In this document: piece after piece, positions 22,320-33,089 of the stretch
How positions within the stretch are numbered: position 1 is the stretch's first letter
Layout of the letters: the number at the start of each line of letters is the position of its first letter
NCBI GenBank assembly: GCA_012064415.1
Contig: SSNU01000062.1
Location: 117,097 to 181,096 of the forward strand
DNA: 64,000 bases
DNA from: Gyrodactylus bullatarudis
Lineage: Eukaryota > Platyhelminthes > Monogenea > Gyrodactylidea > Gyrodactylidae
Direction of reading: 5' to 3'
Made by a program: the position numbers and the translations under genes
Notes under the pieces: model-generated
What the model saw: only the letters and a program-made list of their open reading frames with translations
Told to the model about the DNA's origin: nothing
Database searches by the model: none

Positions 22320-23407
22320 ATGGTTAGAAAAACCAAAAAACAAGAGCTTCATTTACCTGAAGTGAAAAACTGGGTTCCGTTTACTAATCAGAAAAAAGAT
22401 AGTTAGCTCTTGATGATAATTTTTAGAATCTGATTTGCTTAAAAACGATAATGATGCCGATGAAAGTGAAAAAGTAGACATCCCATTGGGATGGAAAGAA
22501 CCCGAATTTCGTCCTGAAGACAATCCATTTGGAAAATTGTTTTCTGAAACAGAATTCAAAGTTTTATATCCAGTTTATAGAGAAAAATACTTGAATGAAA
22601 TTTGGCCATCGCTCAAGAAACTAATGCTGGAGCATGTAAGTCAGACTTGTAATTCAACTTTAGCATCTTAAAGTGGAGTTAAATCTTGGTGAAAGCTTTA
22701 TGATTGTCAGAACAACACCAAAAACATATGATCCTTTCATTGTCCTCAAAGCAAGGGACATGCTTAAGATGTTGGCCCGTAGTGTTCCATTCGAGGAAGC
22801 TATGAAACTTTTGGAAAATGAAATATTTGGTGAAATTACAGAAATAAAGCTAACAAACAAGGCCAGATTTGTGAAGAGGAGAAATCGTCTTATTGGCGAG
22901 GAAGGTGAAACCTTGAAAGCTATCGAATTGGCTACTGGCTGTTATGTTTTGGTACAGGGCAAGACTGTCGCGGCTATCGGATCATATGAAGGTATTCGTC
23001 TTGTCTCAAAAATAGTCGTTGATTGCATGTTCAATAATATCCATCCTGCTTATTCCTTGAAGAGAGTGATTATCCAGAAAAAGATTATGGCAGATCCTGA
23101 GAAACGTAATGATTCTTGGGACAGTTATCTACCCACAATAAAGAAGAAAACTTTGAGTAAACGCAAAAAGCCAAAGAAGATTCGCAAGAAGAAAGACTAC
23201 ACTCCATTCCCACCGACAATTGAAAAGAGCAAAGTTGACATTGCTCTTGAACAGGGTACCTATTTCCTCAGCAAAGCTGAAAGAAAAGAATCCGATAGGA
23301 ATTCCAAAATTAAAATGTCCCATGAAACCTCGAAGAAACGACAGATTGCCAATCGCTCCAAGGCGTTCGAGCCGCTTAAGAAGAAGAAGAAGAAAACTAC
23401 ATCCTGA
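22320..23407 (+). CDS. KRR1: KRR1 small-subunit processome component
   Basis: Needed in the nucleolus for 18S rRNA maturation and 40S assembly. Exons 22320-22401, 22427-22635, 22664-23407 (344 aa; human 381). The introns are 25 bp (phase 1) and 28 bp (phase 0), both GT-AG. The family signature is clear throughout: PLGWKEPEF and EDNPFGKLF near the N-terminus; EHHLKVELNLGESFMIVRTTPKTYDPF written across the second intron in register with the human protein; a KH-type fold including RFVKRRNRLIGEEGETLKA; then NIHPAYSLKRVIIQKK and YTPFPP; and a Lys-rich nucleolar C-terminus (EPLKKKKKKTTS). Start ATG 22320 is the only one in frame in exon 1. It shares a short head-to-head promoter region with the BTBD10-like gene. 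Very secure. Confidence 0.95.
22636..22663 (+). other. 28-bp intron 2 of KRR1
   Basis: GTAAGT ... TTTAG between codons CAT and CAT. Removal joins two conserved halves exactly as in other KRR1 proteins (EH|HLKVEL), while retention introduces a stop after a few codons. This is the best-supported tiny intron in the window. Confidence 0.92.
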
Positions 23408-23445
23408 TAGGCTCCCTTGCTCCCTCCCCACCCAGTTTAAGTATA

Positions 23446-23451
23446 AATAAA
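23446..23451 (+). terminator. Polyadenylation signal AATAAA, KRR1
   Basis: AATAAA lies 39 bases after the KRR1 stop, and 38 bases before the end of the opposite-strand gene. Confidence 0.6.
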
Positions 23452-23488
23452 TGAAAAATTTCCATTTTTAAATAATCATCATCTCAAA

Positions 23489-23980
23489 CTACTTCTTTAT
23501 TATGTAAATTCCTCCTGGAGAACTGTGTCCGTTCTTCTTGCATCGTGGGCATTCCAGTTTGTCTTTCTTTTGTCTTAATAGATTGTAACTATCATCAGTG
23601 ACTACTTTGGTGGTGTCTATCTTCCGTTTCTGGTGACTGCAACAGGTACGACATGAGGAAAGTATCGGCACCTCGTTAGATTCCATTTCATTAATAGTAT
23701 CCAGGGTCTTTTTTATATGCGAAGAGACTACTCTACCCAAGTCAGTCTTTTTCTTCTTATTCATTTCGTCACACAAGGTTTCTGCTTGCTTAACAAGAGC
23801 CAATCGAAATTCTTTAATTCCATTCAGATGTCTTGTATCTTGAAGATAAGACTTTGATAGTTCTAGAATCTTGGTGTCGAGGTTTAGAATGTCATTTATC
23901 TTTTCGAATTCAAAGGGAATCTCTGAACTTTTGTGGGATACCGAACCCGAGAGTGTTGTTGATATTTTTTCTTTAAACAT
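23489..23980 (-). CDS. Unknown helical protein with C-terminal Cys clusters
   Basis: A single open frame of 163 codons, with no intron needed. The first 100 residues look helical and charged (KINDILNLDTKILELSKSYL, KQAETLCDEMNKKKK). The last 55 hold SSCRTCCSHQ and, 30 residues later, CPRCKKNGH, a spacing that could bind zinc. The C-terminus is GGIYIIKK. No signal peptide or membrane helix. I do not recognise the family. It ends tail to tail with KRR1, and its own likely polyadenylation signal (AATAAA, minus strand at 23501-23496) overlaps its last codons. No start other than ATG 23980 is needed. Confidence 0.7.
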   Translation of the reverse strand: MFKEKISTTLSGSVSHKSSEIPFEFEKINDILNLDTKILELSKSYLQDTRHLNGIKEFRLALVKQAETLCDEMNKKKKTDLGRVVSSHIKKTLDTINEMESNEVPILSSCRTCCSHQKRKIDTTKVVTDDSYNLLRQKKDKLECPRCKKNGHSSPGGIYIIKK

Positions 23981-25810
23981 GATATATCAATATATATCCA
24001 TGAATATACTTGGTAGTAGTCGGATGATTATACAATTATTATAAAATTAAATAATTCTGTAATAGAATAAGATTCTTCTTCAATGAATTGTGTTTTATCT
24101 CTTACCAACCATAGAGATAACATTTATAATATATAATTTGACCTGTAATAAGCAAAATGGTCATCGTAAATTGAAGCATGAACGCTAAGTGATTTATATT
24201 TTTTATCAAAATACCAATTCTCTTCGTTGTTGTTTATACAACTCTCTCTTTCTCTCTTACTCTGCGTGTAAATGTGTGTATAGTTAAAAAATATTGAGAG
24301 AACAAAGCTGAAATAGGAAGACAACTGTTTTTAATATTTTTCATTAGATAAAAAATCATTTCTGACTAAGATGAAATCTCTTCTCGCAAAAAATGCAAAT
24401 GATACAATTCTTTTGTCAGATGTGCTGATGATCAATCGGTGAGACCAATCATTTTCGTCTTTGATAATTTGGGTTGAAAACTGCATTATTACTATCATTA
24501 TAATAGTAATAATTCATTGAAGACCTTGTTTTCTTGAAAACCAATCTCTCATGTTGATAGATGAAAATTAAAAGAACTTTTATCGAGTAATCATAACCGT
24601 AAAAATACAAATTTTAACAGAATTTTGGAACAAGAAATGACCAAATCTGAGAATCTGAGCTCAAAAATAATTTCTTTAAACTAATTGTGTATCTCTAAAG
24701 TCAAAAGATTAAAATATGAAATAAATTCTCTGGGACTTGAAGGATTAAATAAAATTTAAAAAATGCAATAAAAGCTTTTTTTTGTCTTCAACTTAAGAAC
24801 GAGAAAATGTATATAAACAGTAGCACTATTCATTAAGGAAAGTTAAACTTGAGAATTGCATAATCATCCCGTACATAAAACCTTACCTGTGTATAATGCA
24901 GGTTGACATCTTCTTTCCCTATGTAATACACAGTATGTATGGACTGCAGTGATGCTGAAAAAGAAGAAGGAAAAAGTGGTGGATGACGGTATGATACTCT
25001 ATGATACACGAGGAGAATGTGTCATCATAATAATCATCTCCAGTGAACATACATCTTGGAGGATAGGATAAAATGAATAAAATCTTCTTTTGTTAGTTTT
25101 AAGAGAAATTTTCAGGTTAAAATAATGCATAATAAAAATTTTAGCTAAAATATAAAAACTGTAATTTGAATAATAAAAAAATATTATTTTTATTTAACCA
25201 CCAGAATTACTGCTACTATTTCAAAATTATATTTTTTATTGGCTGACCTTTTCTCTGGTCATGAAATAAATACCTATTGAGCCATTATCTCTCAAAAACG
25301 GGTCAAAATACTCCAGTCCATTAGCTCTATCGATAAACAGGTCTTGTAACTAACTTGTATTTTCAATCTGGGCCAAAGGATTCTCAATGAGTTTTATTGA
25401 ATCTCGTTGGTTTTCTGCAAGGAATGTATTAGGCATCTGTTAAATATATATTTATCAATAAAATTCTGTCATAAAAAGTGTATGTATCGATAACAGGAGG
25501 TCACAATTCAGGATGTCATCGAAGAAAGAAATTTTATGTATCATAATGGTTTTATTGATTGGTAATCAGTGATTACATCTCTGGACAAAGGGGATTCATT
25601 TACTAGCAAGAAAGTTGACGCTTATCGCTTAAACCTTTTGTAGATTCAAGATTGGTCTCAGCACCCTGTCCTTTTAACTCTAACACTAAAAGTGTAAAAG
25701 ATTTTATTCGTCCATCTCTATAGAATTAAACCCTTACTTTAAAAGTTGCAAAAGTCCCACAAGAATAAGGTTACACTATAAAGCATCTATGATCCTCCCG
25801 AAGTTCTCCT
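23981..25810. other. Spacer, no gene seen
   Basis: AT-rich, with only short random open frames. It should contain the promoter of the 23489-23980 gene at its left edge. No repeats recognised. Confidence 0.5.
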
Positions 25811-28800
25811 TTAATCTTTTGAGTCTTTAGTTATCGAATTATTGAAGCTATCAGGTAATCTGTAATGAAAATGGATCATTTCCTGTAATATCTCAGATAA
25901 ATTTTTGTACTTCACGACTGTAATAAATAAATCTCTCAGCGGTAAATATAATTCCTCTCTAATTTCTTTACATGTCTTGAACATGATTATAATCTTATCT
26001 ATCATGTTAAAAATTACATGTAAAAAGTGTACACGAAATTAGAAATTCGAATTATTCGGATGGACTATCTTCATGTTAAGCCATTCATGAATGTAGTTTA
26101 GTTATCGCTGGTTAGGAAAAACATGATACTTTTTTCTATGGATCCAAAAAAACTTTGTCAATAAATAGAGAAATTTTATGGGTTTCTTCCAACCACTCTG
26201 ATTCTCTTGACCTGCATTAGGTTTTGATACTTACCAATAAAAATGAAAAAAGATATTGAGCAATATTTCAAATCTACTCTTGAGTAGCTGAAGGAATTAC
26301 ACAGTCAGAACTGAAACTCAATGGCCCCCACAGTCCGAAGAAATTAGAGTGAAAAATACAAATAGATCAAAACTAGAAATGCCAAGTAAGGACTATAATG
26401 ACATCGATATTCTCATCTTGAAAAAAACTTTTCTCGTCCTAAAAGCTGAGAACCTGTTACGAGACCTTTCACGACATTGATAATATAATCTGAATAAATC
26501 CATTTTCGTTATTGTATCTATTAATAAAAACAGGGAAATGTAAAAATTAGCGTGACAAAATCGATAAGATGAATAAGACATAAAATTAACACATGTCCTC
26601 GGGTTAATTCTGTCAATTCACCAACAAAAAGTTGAGATTAAGACTTGTCATAGCAAAGTATTAAATCCAAAAGGGGGATAATGTAAATTTAAAAATTTCC
26701 ACAAAAAAGACATTTCCGATGCCAATGAGATTGAGGATACGTTATGCATCTAGTGTCAAAAAGTATGGAATATTAATCAATTTTTCTCATACATACACGA
26801 GAATCCGACTCTCTGGTGTATCTGTATTTTGGCAATGAATTTGTTACTACAAAATTTCCACAATTATAATTGGTGTCATTATGATTAAAACAATGGAATC
26901 ATGGGAAAACGGAAGGAACATAAAAACAATTCGATTAGATTCTTTATTTAACGATTCATATCCGGTCTGAATCTATAGTAATCCACTAGCATCGCGAAGG
27001 GTTTTTTTCTACTCTAACAAACAAAATCTATCCAATGAAAAAGGGTACCTTTGCATTATCTAATGATAATTCTTATTAATATACAGAAACGACTAGTCTA
27101 GCTTATAGACTTAATTACGATGGCCATGATTTCTTCATTTTTACTGCCTGAAAATGATTGAAGATCAGACTAACAGTAAATAGATTCCTTATCTAAAGCT
27201 AACTGATATGAAGTTGGGAATCTATGATTTTTATCAAGAACGAAATCTTACTCATGTTGCCCAATTAAAAAAATTCTGAAAAAAATTATTTTTTTTTGAA
27301 ATCGAACATTTTATTTATATACGGAATTATAATGATTGTACAAATAAGAGAACAGAGAATGTACACGGTGTGAAAGTGTTTGAACCTTGGAGGGAGAGTA
27401 AGGGGGTCCGTATGAGAGGTGAGAGTGATACCACTACGCCACACCAAATTGCCATGTTTTCGAACTTTGAACCGAACTTTTTCATTTATTTGAAAGTTAG
27501 AGGTTGATCAAAAGAGGTTTTTCAAGATCAGGATTAGACAAGAAAATCAATTCAAGGGAATCTTATCTGATGCACAGCCTCATTATCGTTTTGGAGCGAA
27601 ATTTCGATTTTTTGATCATTTTCACTACTTGAAAATCAATGAAATTTCGATAATCCAAAATGGGGTAGCTTTCGGTAATTTACGGTGCTAGTCAGCTTTC
27701 TTGTCTAATCTTGATCCTGTAAAACCTCTTTTGATCAACCTCAAATCAATAAAAATTTTCGGTTCAAATTTCAAAAAAATGGGATCATGGCGCCAAATCG
27801 AAAAAATTATGAGTAAGATTCCAAAAAATCTTTAAAAAATACGAAATCCCAACAAATTTTAGATTCCCAACTTCATATCAACCAACTTTAATTTTCAGAA
27901 CCATCTTACTTTGTAATCATTGAAAATTTCGTAAAATTAGGTGGCCTAAATCAGGATTCTAATTAGGCTTGATATTTCTGATAAACTGAACAACTGAATG
28001 AGAACTAAGAAGAAATTTCGTGATACAGAAATACCCCAATGCATTCTCACCTTAATTAATTAGGAGCAAATATATTTGGCGCTAATTTGGATGAAAAACT
28101 AAGAAAGAAGTCTAATTGAGCCTCTCTAATCAAGAAATACTTTTGAACTTTCAGGAAGATAGCATGACGAAACTTTAGTCTTCCCCCTTTTTTGAACATT
28201 GTCTATGATTCCAAAGATATCTTAATTAATACAGTCCGAAGAAACTGGGGCGAAATATATCGTGAAAAATATACAAATACTATATCAATAGGCATAAAAA
28301 GGTTTCTGGCAAAATCAATGCAGTGGATATGAAAGGCAGAACTATAAATTAGAGATGACTATTAAAAATATTCTTCCCTGGCCACTTAAAAGGAAAGATG
28401 CCTTCGTTGCTTTTATGCAAAAATGAACGAAGCAACTTAAAGTTGGCTTACAATATTTAGAGAATCAGAGATTACAAAAGTTTTCTAGTTACAAAAAGTA
28501 CAAAGAAGAGCCCACTTGTTGGTGCTATTGTTTTCGTCTTGATAAAAGGCTTGTAAGTGAAAATTTTCATCAGTCAGGCTTCAGATCTTTTCAGTGCATA
28601 GTGAAAACGATTTCTGAGCAGTCCCTAATAACAGAAAATTTTGCTTTTATATTTTCCAACAGTTGAAGAAAGTAATCTCCTGACAAGGGAAGATTGGAGG
28701 CAGACATTTCTTGAGAGTAGTATGCAAATTTTACACTTTAGAGGAGGATTTATATCTCCTCATCTTGTTATCATTCTGGAATTCACTTCTTTTGATATGT

Positions 28801-31800
28801 GAATTTTTCCATCTAAATGGATCTTTATCACAATAGGAAAGCTCAACAGATTTTGGATAATAGGAAAATGTTTTCAAAATTAGGCTTTCTATCAACCCTC
28901 AAGTTAAAGACTTGTACTTTTCCATAAATTCTTTTGAGTTCAAGACTGTGAATTAAGATGAATTCATTTACTATTGACTGGAATCAAAGAATCTGGATGC
29001 AAGAATGGCCAATGAATTACTCATCTTAGCAAGTTCTATGTACCCCTAAAGACTTTATGCTCAACAAAACTTTCTTGTGACTCTGTCATCGTAATAAACC
29101 TGATCTCGAGAGCTTCTTGTTACTACTACTTTCAGTGTTTGGTTGTTTCTTTGAAATTCCACAGTTTTAATTATTCTCTTCCTGTAGGAAAATAAACAAG
29201 CTGTGAAAATTCTGTACCACATTTGATTGAAGTGTAAGAAATAATTGTTATTTTCCCAATACGTACGTCGTACGTTCAGCTATACCCACAAAAGCTCATC
29301 CAAGGGAGAGAACAGACTTGGTCTGAAGCTCCTCCCCTCACCCACGATAAACATACACAAGATAATTAAAATTATTTCTTTTTTTCTTGAAATCCACCAA
29401 AACCTGTATTTGTTTTGGAAAATATCAAAACTTCTATTTGTATTTTTCCTGATGTCAAAAGGTATGTATACAGGACGTTTCATTTCTTAGCCATGATTCT
29501 TCATGCATCAAGGGGCTTTTCGCTTTTACTTACAAATATGAAACACATTTGAGTTTCTAAGTGTATTGTTCATAAAATGTAATTAAAAATAAGCTTATAT
29601 TGTACTAAAATTATAGGAACTTAAACATTGTTCTTTAATACCTCTCGATAGATCTATTGGTTAGGAGAAACAAATAGTTTTTATCTATCTCTTATATTAG
29701 TCTGAGTTCTTTTTTACATGTATCAGGAAGGAGTTTATCTAACTTCATAACGTAATGAATAATTGTACAATGTAATATGATCTCAGTTTTCTCTTGTTAT
29801 TCTTCTAAATACTGAAGAAATAAAGAGTGAGATAACAAAATCATATTACTGCATGTAATTGCACAGAAGAAAAGTTTCCTTTGAAAAATAGCACACAATG
29901 GCAAATACACCCAAGAGAACAGATAGCTCAAATTATTATCGCGAGAAAAGATAATTTCCTTTTATTCTAATCTTACCAGTTTCCCTAGATCTTTTGTAGT
30001 GAGATAATCACGAATTTCTCTCATTTTTTTATCTAAAGAGCTCTAAAAACATGAAGTAGTTTCTTGAATTTCTGGTTCCAACACAAATAACCTTTGATAA
30101 AATGAAAAGATTCAATTAGAAAATTCTTTTCATCTAAAATCTTCAATAGAAATTTTTTGTAAAAGTAGATCCAGAAGCCAAAGCCTTCTCCAGATGTTTC
30201 AGTACTGAGATATAGGCCTGTTGATTGTGAGTGAAATCTTGGAGTATTTAAATGCTAAGTAGAGTCTGAAGAGACCCGGGAAAATATAACATTTAATCAC
30301 TAAAATATACACTCGTTTTCTTCCAATATTATCGTTTAAATGAAAAAAAGTATATTTTAAAAGGTGAGAATTACGCTGTTATATAGAAAATAATCAAAAA
30401 TCTGTTTTGATTGCCAACTAATCAGACAGTTTTTGCACTTTATTTCCAAGAGAAAAGTGAAGCGGTCTCATTTATAGAATTTCCCCCTTTTTGATAATTG
30501 TGTGTAATTGAATAATTCTGAGGAGAACCGTGTCGGATGACTAGTAGTTAGCTAGTTAATGTATTGTTTTTATTATTTGATAGATAAACCAAATAAATGG
30601 AGGAAACCTTTACAATATATATTTATCCATATTATTTGAGGTCAATAGAAAAACTTTTTCCATCATAAGGAGATCTCTCCTCTTCAAAAATGGATTAGAT
30701 AGGTAACCAGAAAAAGTAGAATCAACAGCGGTAGGATTCCCTTGGATGATTGACACCGACAATCAGAATAATGAGTTTAATCTCTCCTCTCCCTTCTTAC
30801 CATCACATTCTCCAGAAATAGAATCAATTCTGGCTTCTCCCTTAGGTGTGTGTCAACAAATCTTTTAATGCTTTCTTTTAACAAGGTAATTCCGATCATT
30901 AATCTTAATTGAAATAAACCACTGTAGCTTATTTGGGCAATGGCAACACGTTCCAATCTAAAAAAGGTCAGATTTTTGATAAACACTCCAAGATCTGTCT
31001 AAAGTTGTGACATTTCCAACCTGATTTATCAATTTATTGTCAAACTACATTGAAATTTCTGAACAATTTTTCATTAACCCTTAAAATCATAGAGAATATA
31101 TTTTCATGACTCGCATTCAATCTTGTGTCTATCCTTTGGAACATGAGTCTTAAGTTGTTTTAACGCAATTATTTTTAGTTCAGAAGTTATCGATCAAGAA
31201 TTGGGTCATTTTTTGATCCAAAAATTGACTACCATGACTGCATATTCTACTGGTATAATTACTAGATAATAGAAAAAAATAAATACAAATAGTTTTTTGC
31301 TTAAATGATTTCATAGAAAGATTATTTGAACTCTACTCTGTTCATACGGAAGCATATTTTTTCAAAGTCTATTTTTACTGAATAGTTCTAGAAGAGGCTA
31401 GTTGTCAGATACATGAATCATCTTAAGATGAGATCCTCAATCAAATTAGATCATTTTGTATTAATTTATAATGTGCAAGATAGAGGTGGAAAATTGATTT
31501 TTTAGAAGCTGACAAGCAATACACTTTTTTTTCATTCTCCACAATATACATAAAAGTAGGGATTTCTCCAAAGTTTATTCAGATGAGAATAGTAGCAGTG
31601 TATGATACTCATCAAAGAAATGTTCATACCTTGGAGTGCACAGTAGTGTGGGTATCAAGGGAAATGTACTAGGTGGTGGGGATCTCTCTCTTTGATCTAT
31701 TCATCATGTCGCCATTTATTATGAATCAAAGGTGCATTAAGCCATATCAGTAATAATTATTAGTGAAATTTCAGCCATAAGGACCACATTCATGTTTTAT

Positions 31801-32682
31801 TTACTAGTGATCTTTCGGATCTTCCTTGATTCATTGTTCCTTGAAAAGTATTTAATTTTTGTATTCTAAAATAGTAACCCTATCGAGAGACGACAAGAAA
31901 AAAACTCAAAATTGATATAAATCGAGATTCTAAATGAGATTCCAATGGAAATTCTATTCAATAAGGATTCCATCGGTTTCATATTGAATTTGCCATATAC
32001 TAATAAGTAGGCGAAAACAGAATTTTAGGTATTTTTGAGATTTGTCTATGGTGAATTAAAAAATACATTCCCTCAATAGGGTGAACCTCATGAAAGGGTT
32101 AAATCGTATTGTTGGAGGTGCTTGAAAACTTTTGCAAACATACGATCCTGAATACTGACTAGGTATTTCGATAGGAAGAAGCCTATCCATCTTCAGCCTT
32201 ATCTAGATAGAACTACTGAAGGATTTGTGCTAGAATTTATGAATTAATTATTTGAGAATTAGTTGTTCAGAAGTATTTGAAAAGGAAAATTTTTTGTTGA
32301 TCTAGATTTCTGATCACATTTTCATTTCACTTGTATTTTTTACGTACTTTATCAAGTTAACTACAAAAGTGAATGAACGAATGATTTAGTAATTTAATGT
32401 TTCTTTCATTTCACAAGATTTTATTTTAATCACCTTTTTCAAGTTGTCGTTTTAAATCCATGTAGGTGTGAATATTTATATGGTATTCGTGTACTTTACT
32501 ATCGGAAATTCGAGGGAAGAAATTATGAAATCAAAATGTTCCATGACTGAAAGAAACCTAATTGGATAATATTTAATAATCTCAACCAGATAGTCAAGTA
32601 CCTTCTTCAGGGAATGAAATGTTACTAAATTCAAGTTGATATTGTTTACAAGCATCTGATCCATTTTCGAATTAGAGATCAT
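25811..32682 (-). CDS. Possible PSMD5-like HEAT/ARM protein, fragmentary model
   Basis: Supported pieces on the minus strand: a first exon 32682-32500 starting MISNSKMDQM and ending at a GTAAAG donor; 30957-30801 with acceptor TTTTTAG and donor GTAAGA; 26287-26235 (acceptor TCCTTCAG, donor GTAAGT); a 23-bp intron 26234-26212; an exon from 26211; and a last open stretch 25975-25811. The pieces read like HEAT repeats. Segments LERVAIAQISYSGLFQLRL, FEILLNIFFHFYW and TCKEIREELYLPLRDL line up in order with the C-terminal third of PSMD5, the chaperone that helps assemble the 26S proteasome base. The middle of the protein could not be traced, and the exon from 26211 may instead stop at 26138-26136. 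Both the family and the exon joins are tentative; another ARM protein is possible. Confidence 0.35.
26212..26234 (-). other. 23-bp intron in the PSMD5-like gene
   Basis: GTAAGT ... TGCAG, phase 2, completing a Trp codon that matches the conserved Trp of the PSMD5 C-terminal repeats. Both borders are strong consensus. Confidence 0.6.
26299..26380 (+). repeat. Mariner-like terminal repeat fragment (copy 2)
   Basis: ACAGTCAGAACTGAAACTC followed by CAGTCCGAAGAAATTAGAG, matching the stretch at 363-480. A third partial copy starts at about 28230 (TACAGTCCGAAGAAACTGG). Confidence 0.5.
27194..27891. repeat. Palindromic MITE, family 1, copy C
   Basis: Ends are TGATATGAAGTTGGGAATC and its inverted counterpart at about 27871-27882. 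The interior matches copies A and B, but the left arm is interrupted by a SINE at about 27296-27446. Confidence 0.75.
27296..27446 (-). mobile_element. tRNA-derived SINE nested in a MITE
   Basis: On the minus strand a 79-base tRNA-like head (27445-27367) has A box TGGCGTAGTGG (27441-27431), B box GGTTCAAACAC near 27386-27376, and a closable acceptor stem GGTGTG/CACACC. It is followed by about 60 bases and an A-rich end abutting the MITE. The MITE sequence resumes right after the SINE, so this insertion is younger than the MITE. Confidence 0.65.
27892..30800. other. No exon seen; one GC-richer patch
   Basis: Would be part of an intron of the PSMD5-like model. A patch at about 29262-29350 is richer in G+C and follows a palindromic run, TACGTACGTCGTACG. 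Open frames cross it on both strands, but none resembles a known protein. Confidence 0.35.
31874..32102. repeat. piggyBac-like MITE (copy 2, reversed)
   Basis: Reverse complement of the element at 15087-15367: both share the segment around ATCCTTATTGAATAGAAT and the CTCTCGATAGGGTTA end. The right end is GAAAGGGTTAA. Confidence 0.6.
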
Positions 32683-33089
32683 AGAAGATTATATCCTTCG
32701 TAACCTTATATTCCATTGGCTAGATATAAACTATGGATAAATGCAATCATCTGATTGGCCATGGGTTGGTTGTTTACTTGAAAGTAGGTTGAATAGTTAA
32801 TTAGATTTCTTCGCATCAAATCAGAGATGATAAACTATAACTTAAATGACTTAATTTCCCAAGCATAATCTAAGAAATCATGGATATTATACACTGTAAA
32901 ATAAAAATTATCTTCCCTCTGACCTGGATTCCGCTTAACGTTAATAATAATCAAACGATAAAAGCTCTCTCCTCGTTGTTTATAAAATAAAATTGGTTTA
33001 ATTAAATTACAATACAATTTCCATTGAACATTGTCCTTGCCAATTAATAGAAACATTTCTCCCCAAAAGAGAATACTATACAAATAGTA

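Noticed and set aside
31110..31215. A minus-strand stretch reading SELKIIALKQLKTHVPKDR as the second exon of the PSMD5-like gene
   Set aside because: It resembles the right part of PSMD5, but there is no AG acceptor between the upstream stop and the similar sequence, and no convincing donor.
31631..31671. A possible 39-nt minus-strand exon with ACCTAG acceptor and GTATGA donor
   Set aside because: Phase 0 at both ends fits the PSMD5-like model, but so short a sequence without similarity cannot be distinguished from chance.
32835..33083. An 82-codon minus-strand frame as a 5' exon of the PSMD5-like gene
   Set aside because: The AT-driven residue composition (Ile, Phe, Tyr, Asn) and lack of a clear donor make it no better than chance.
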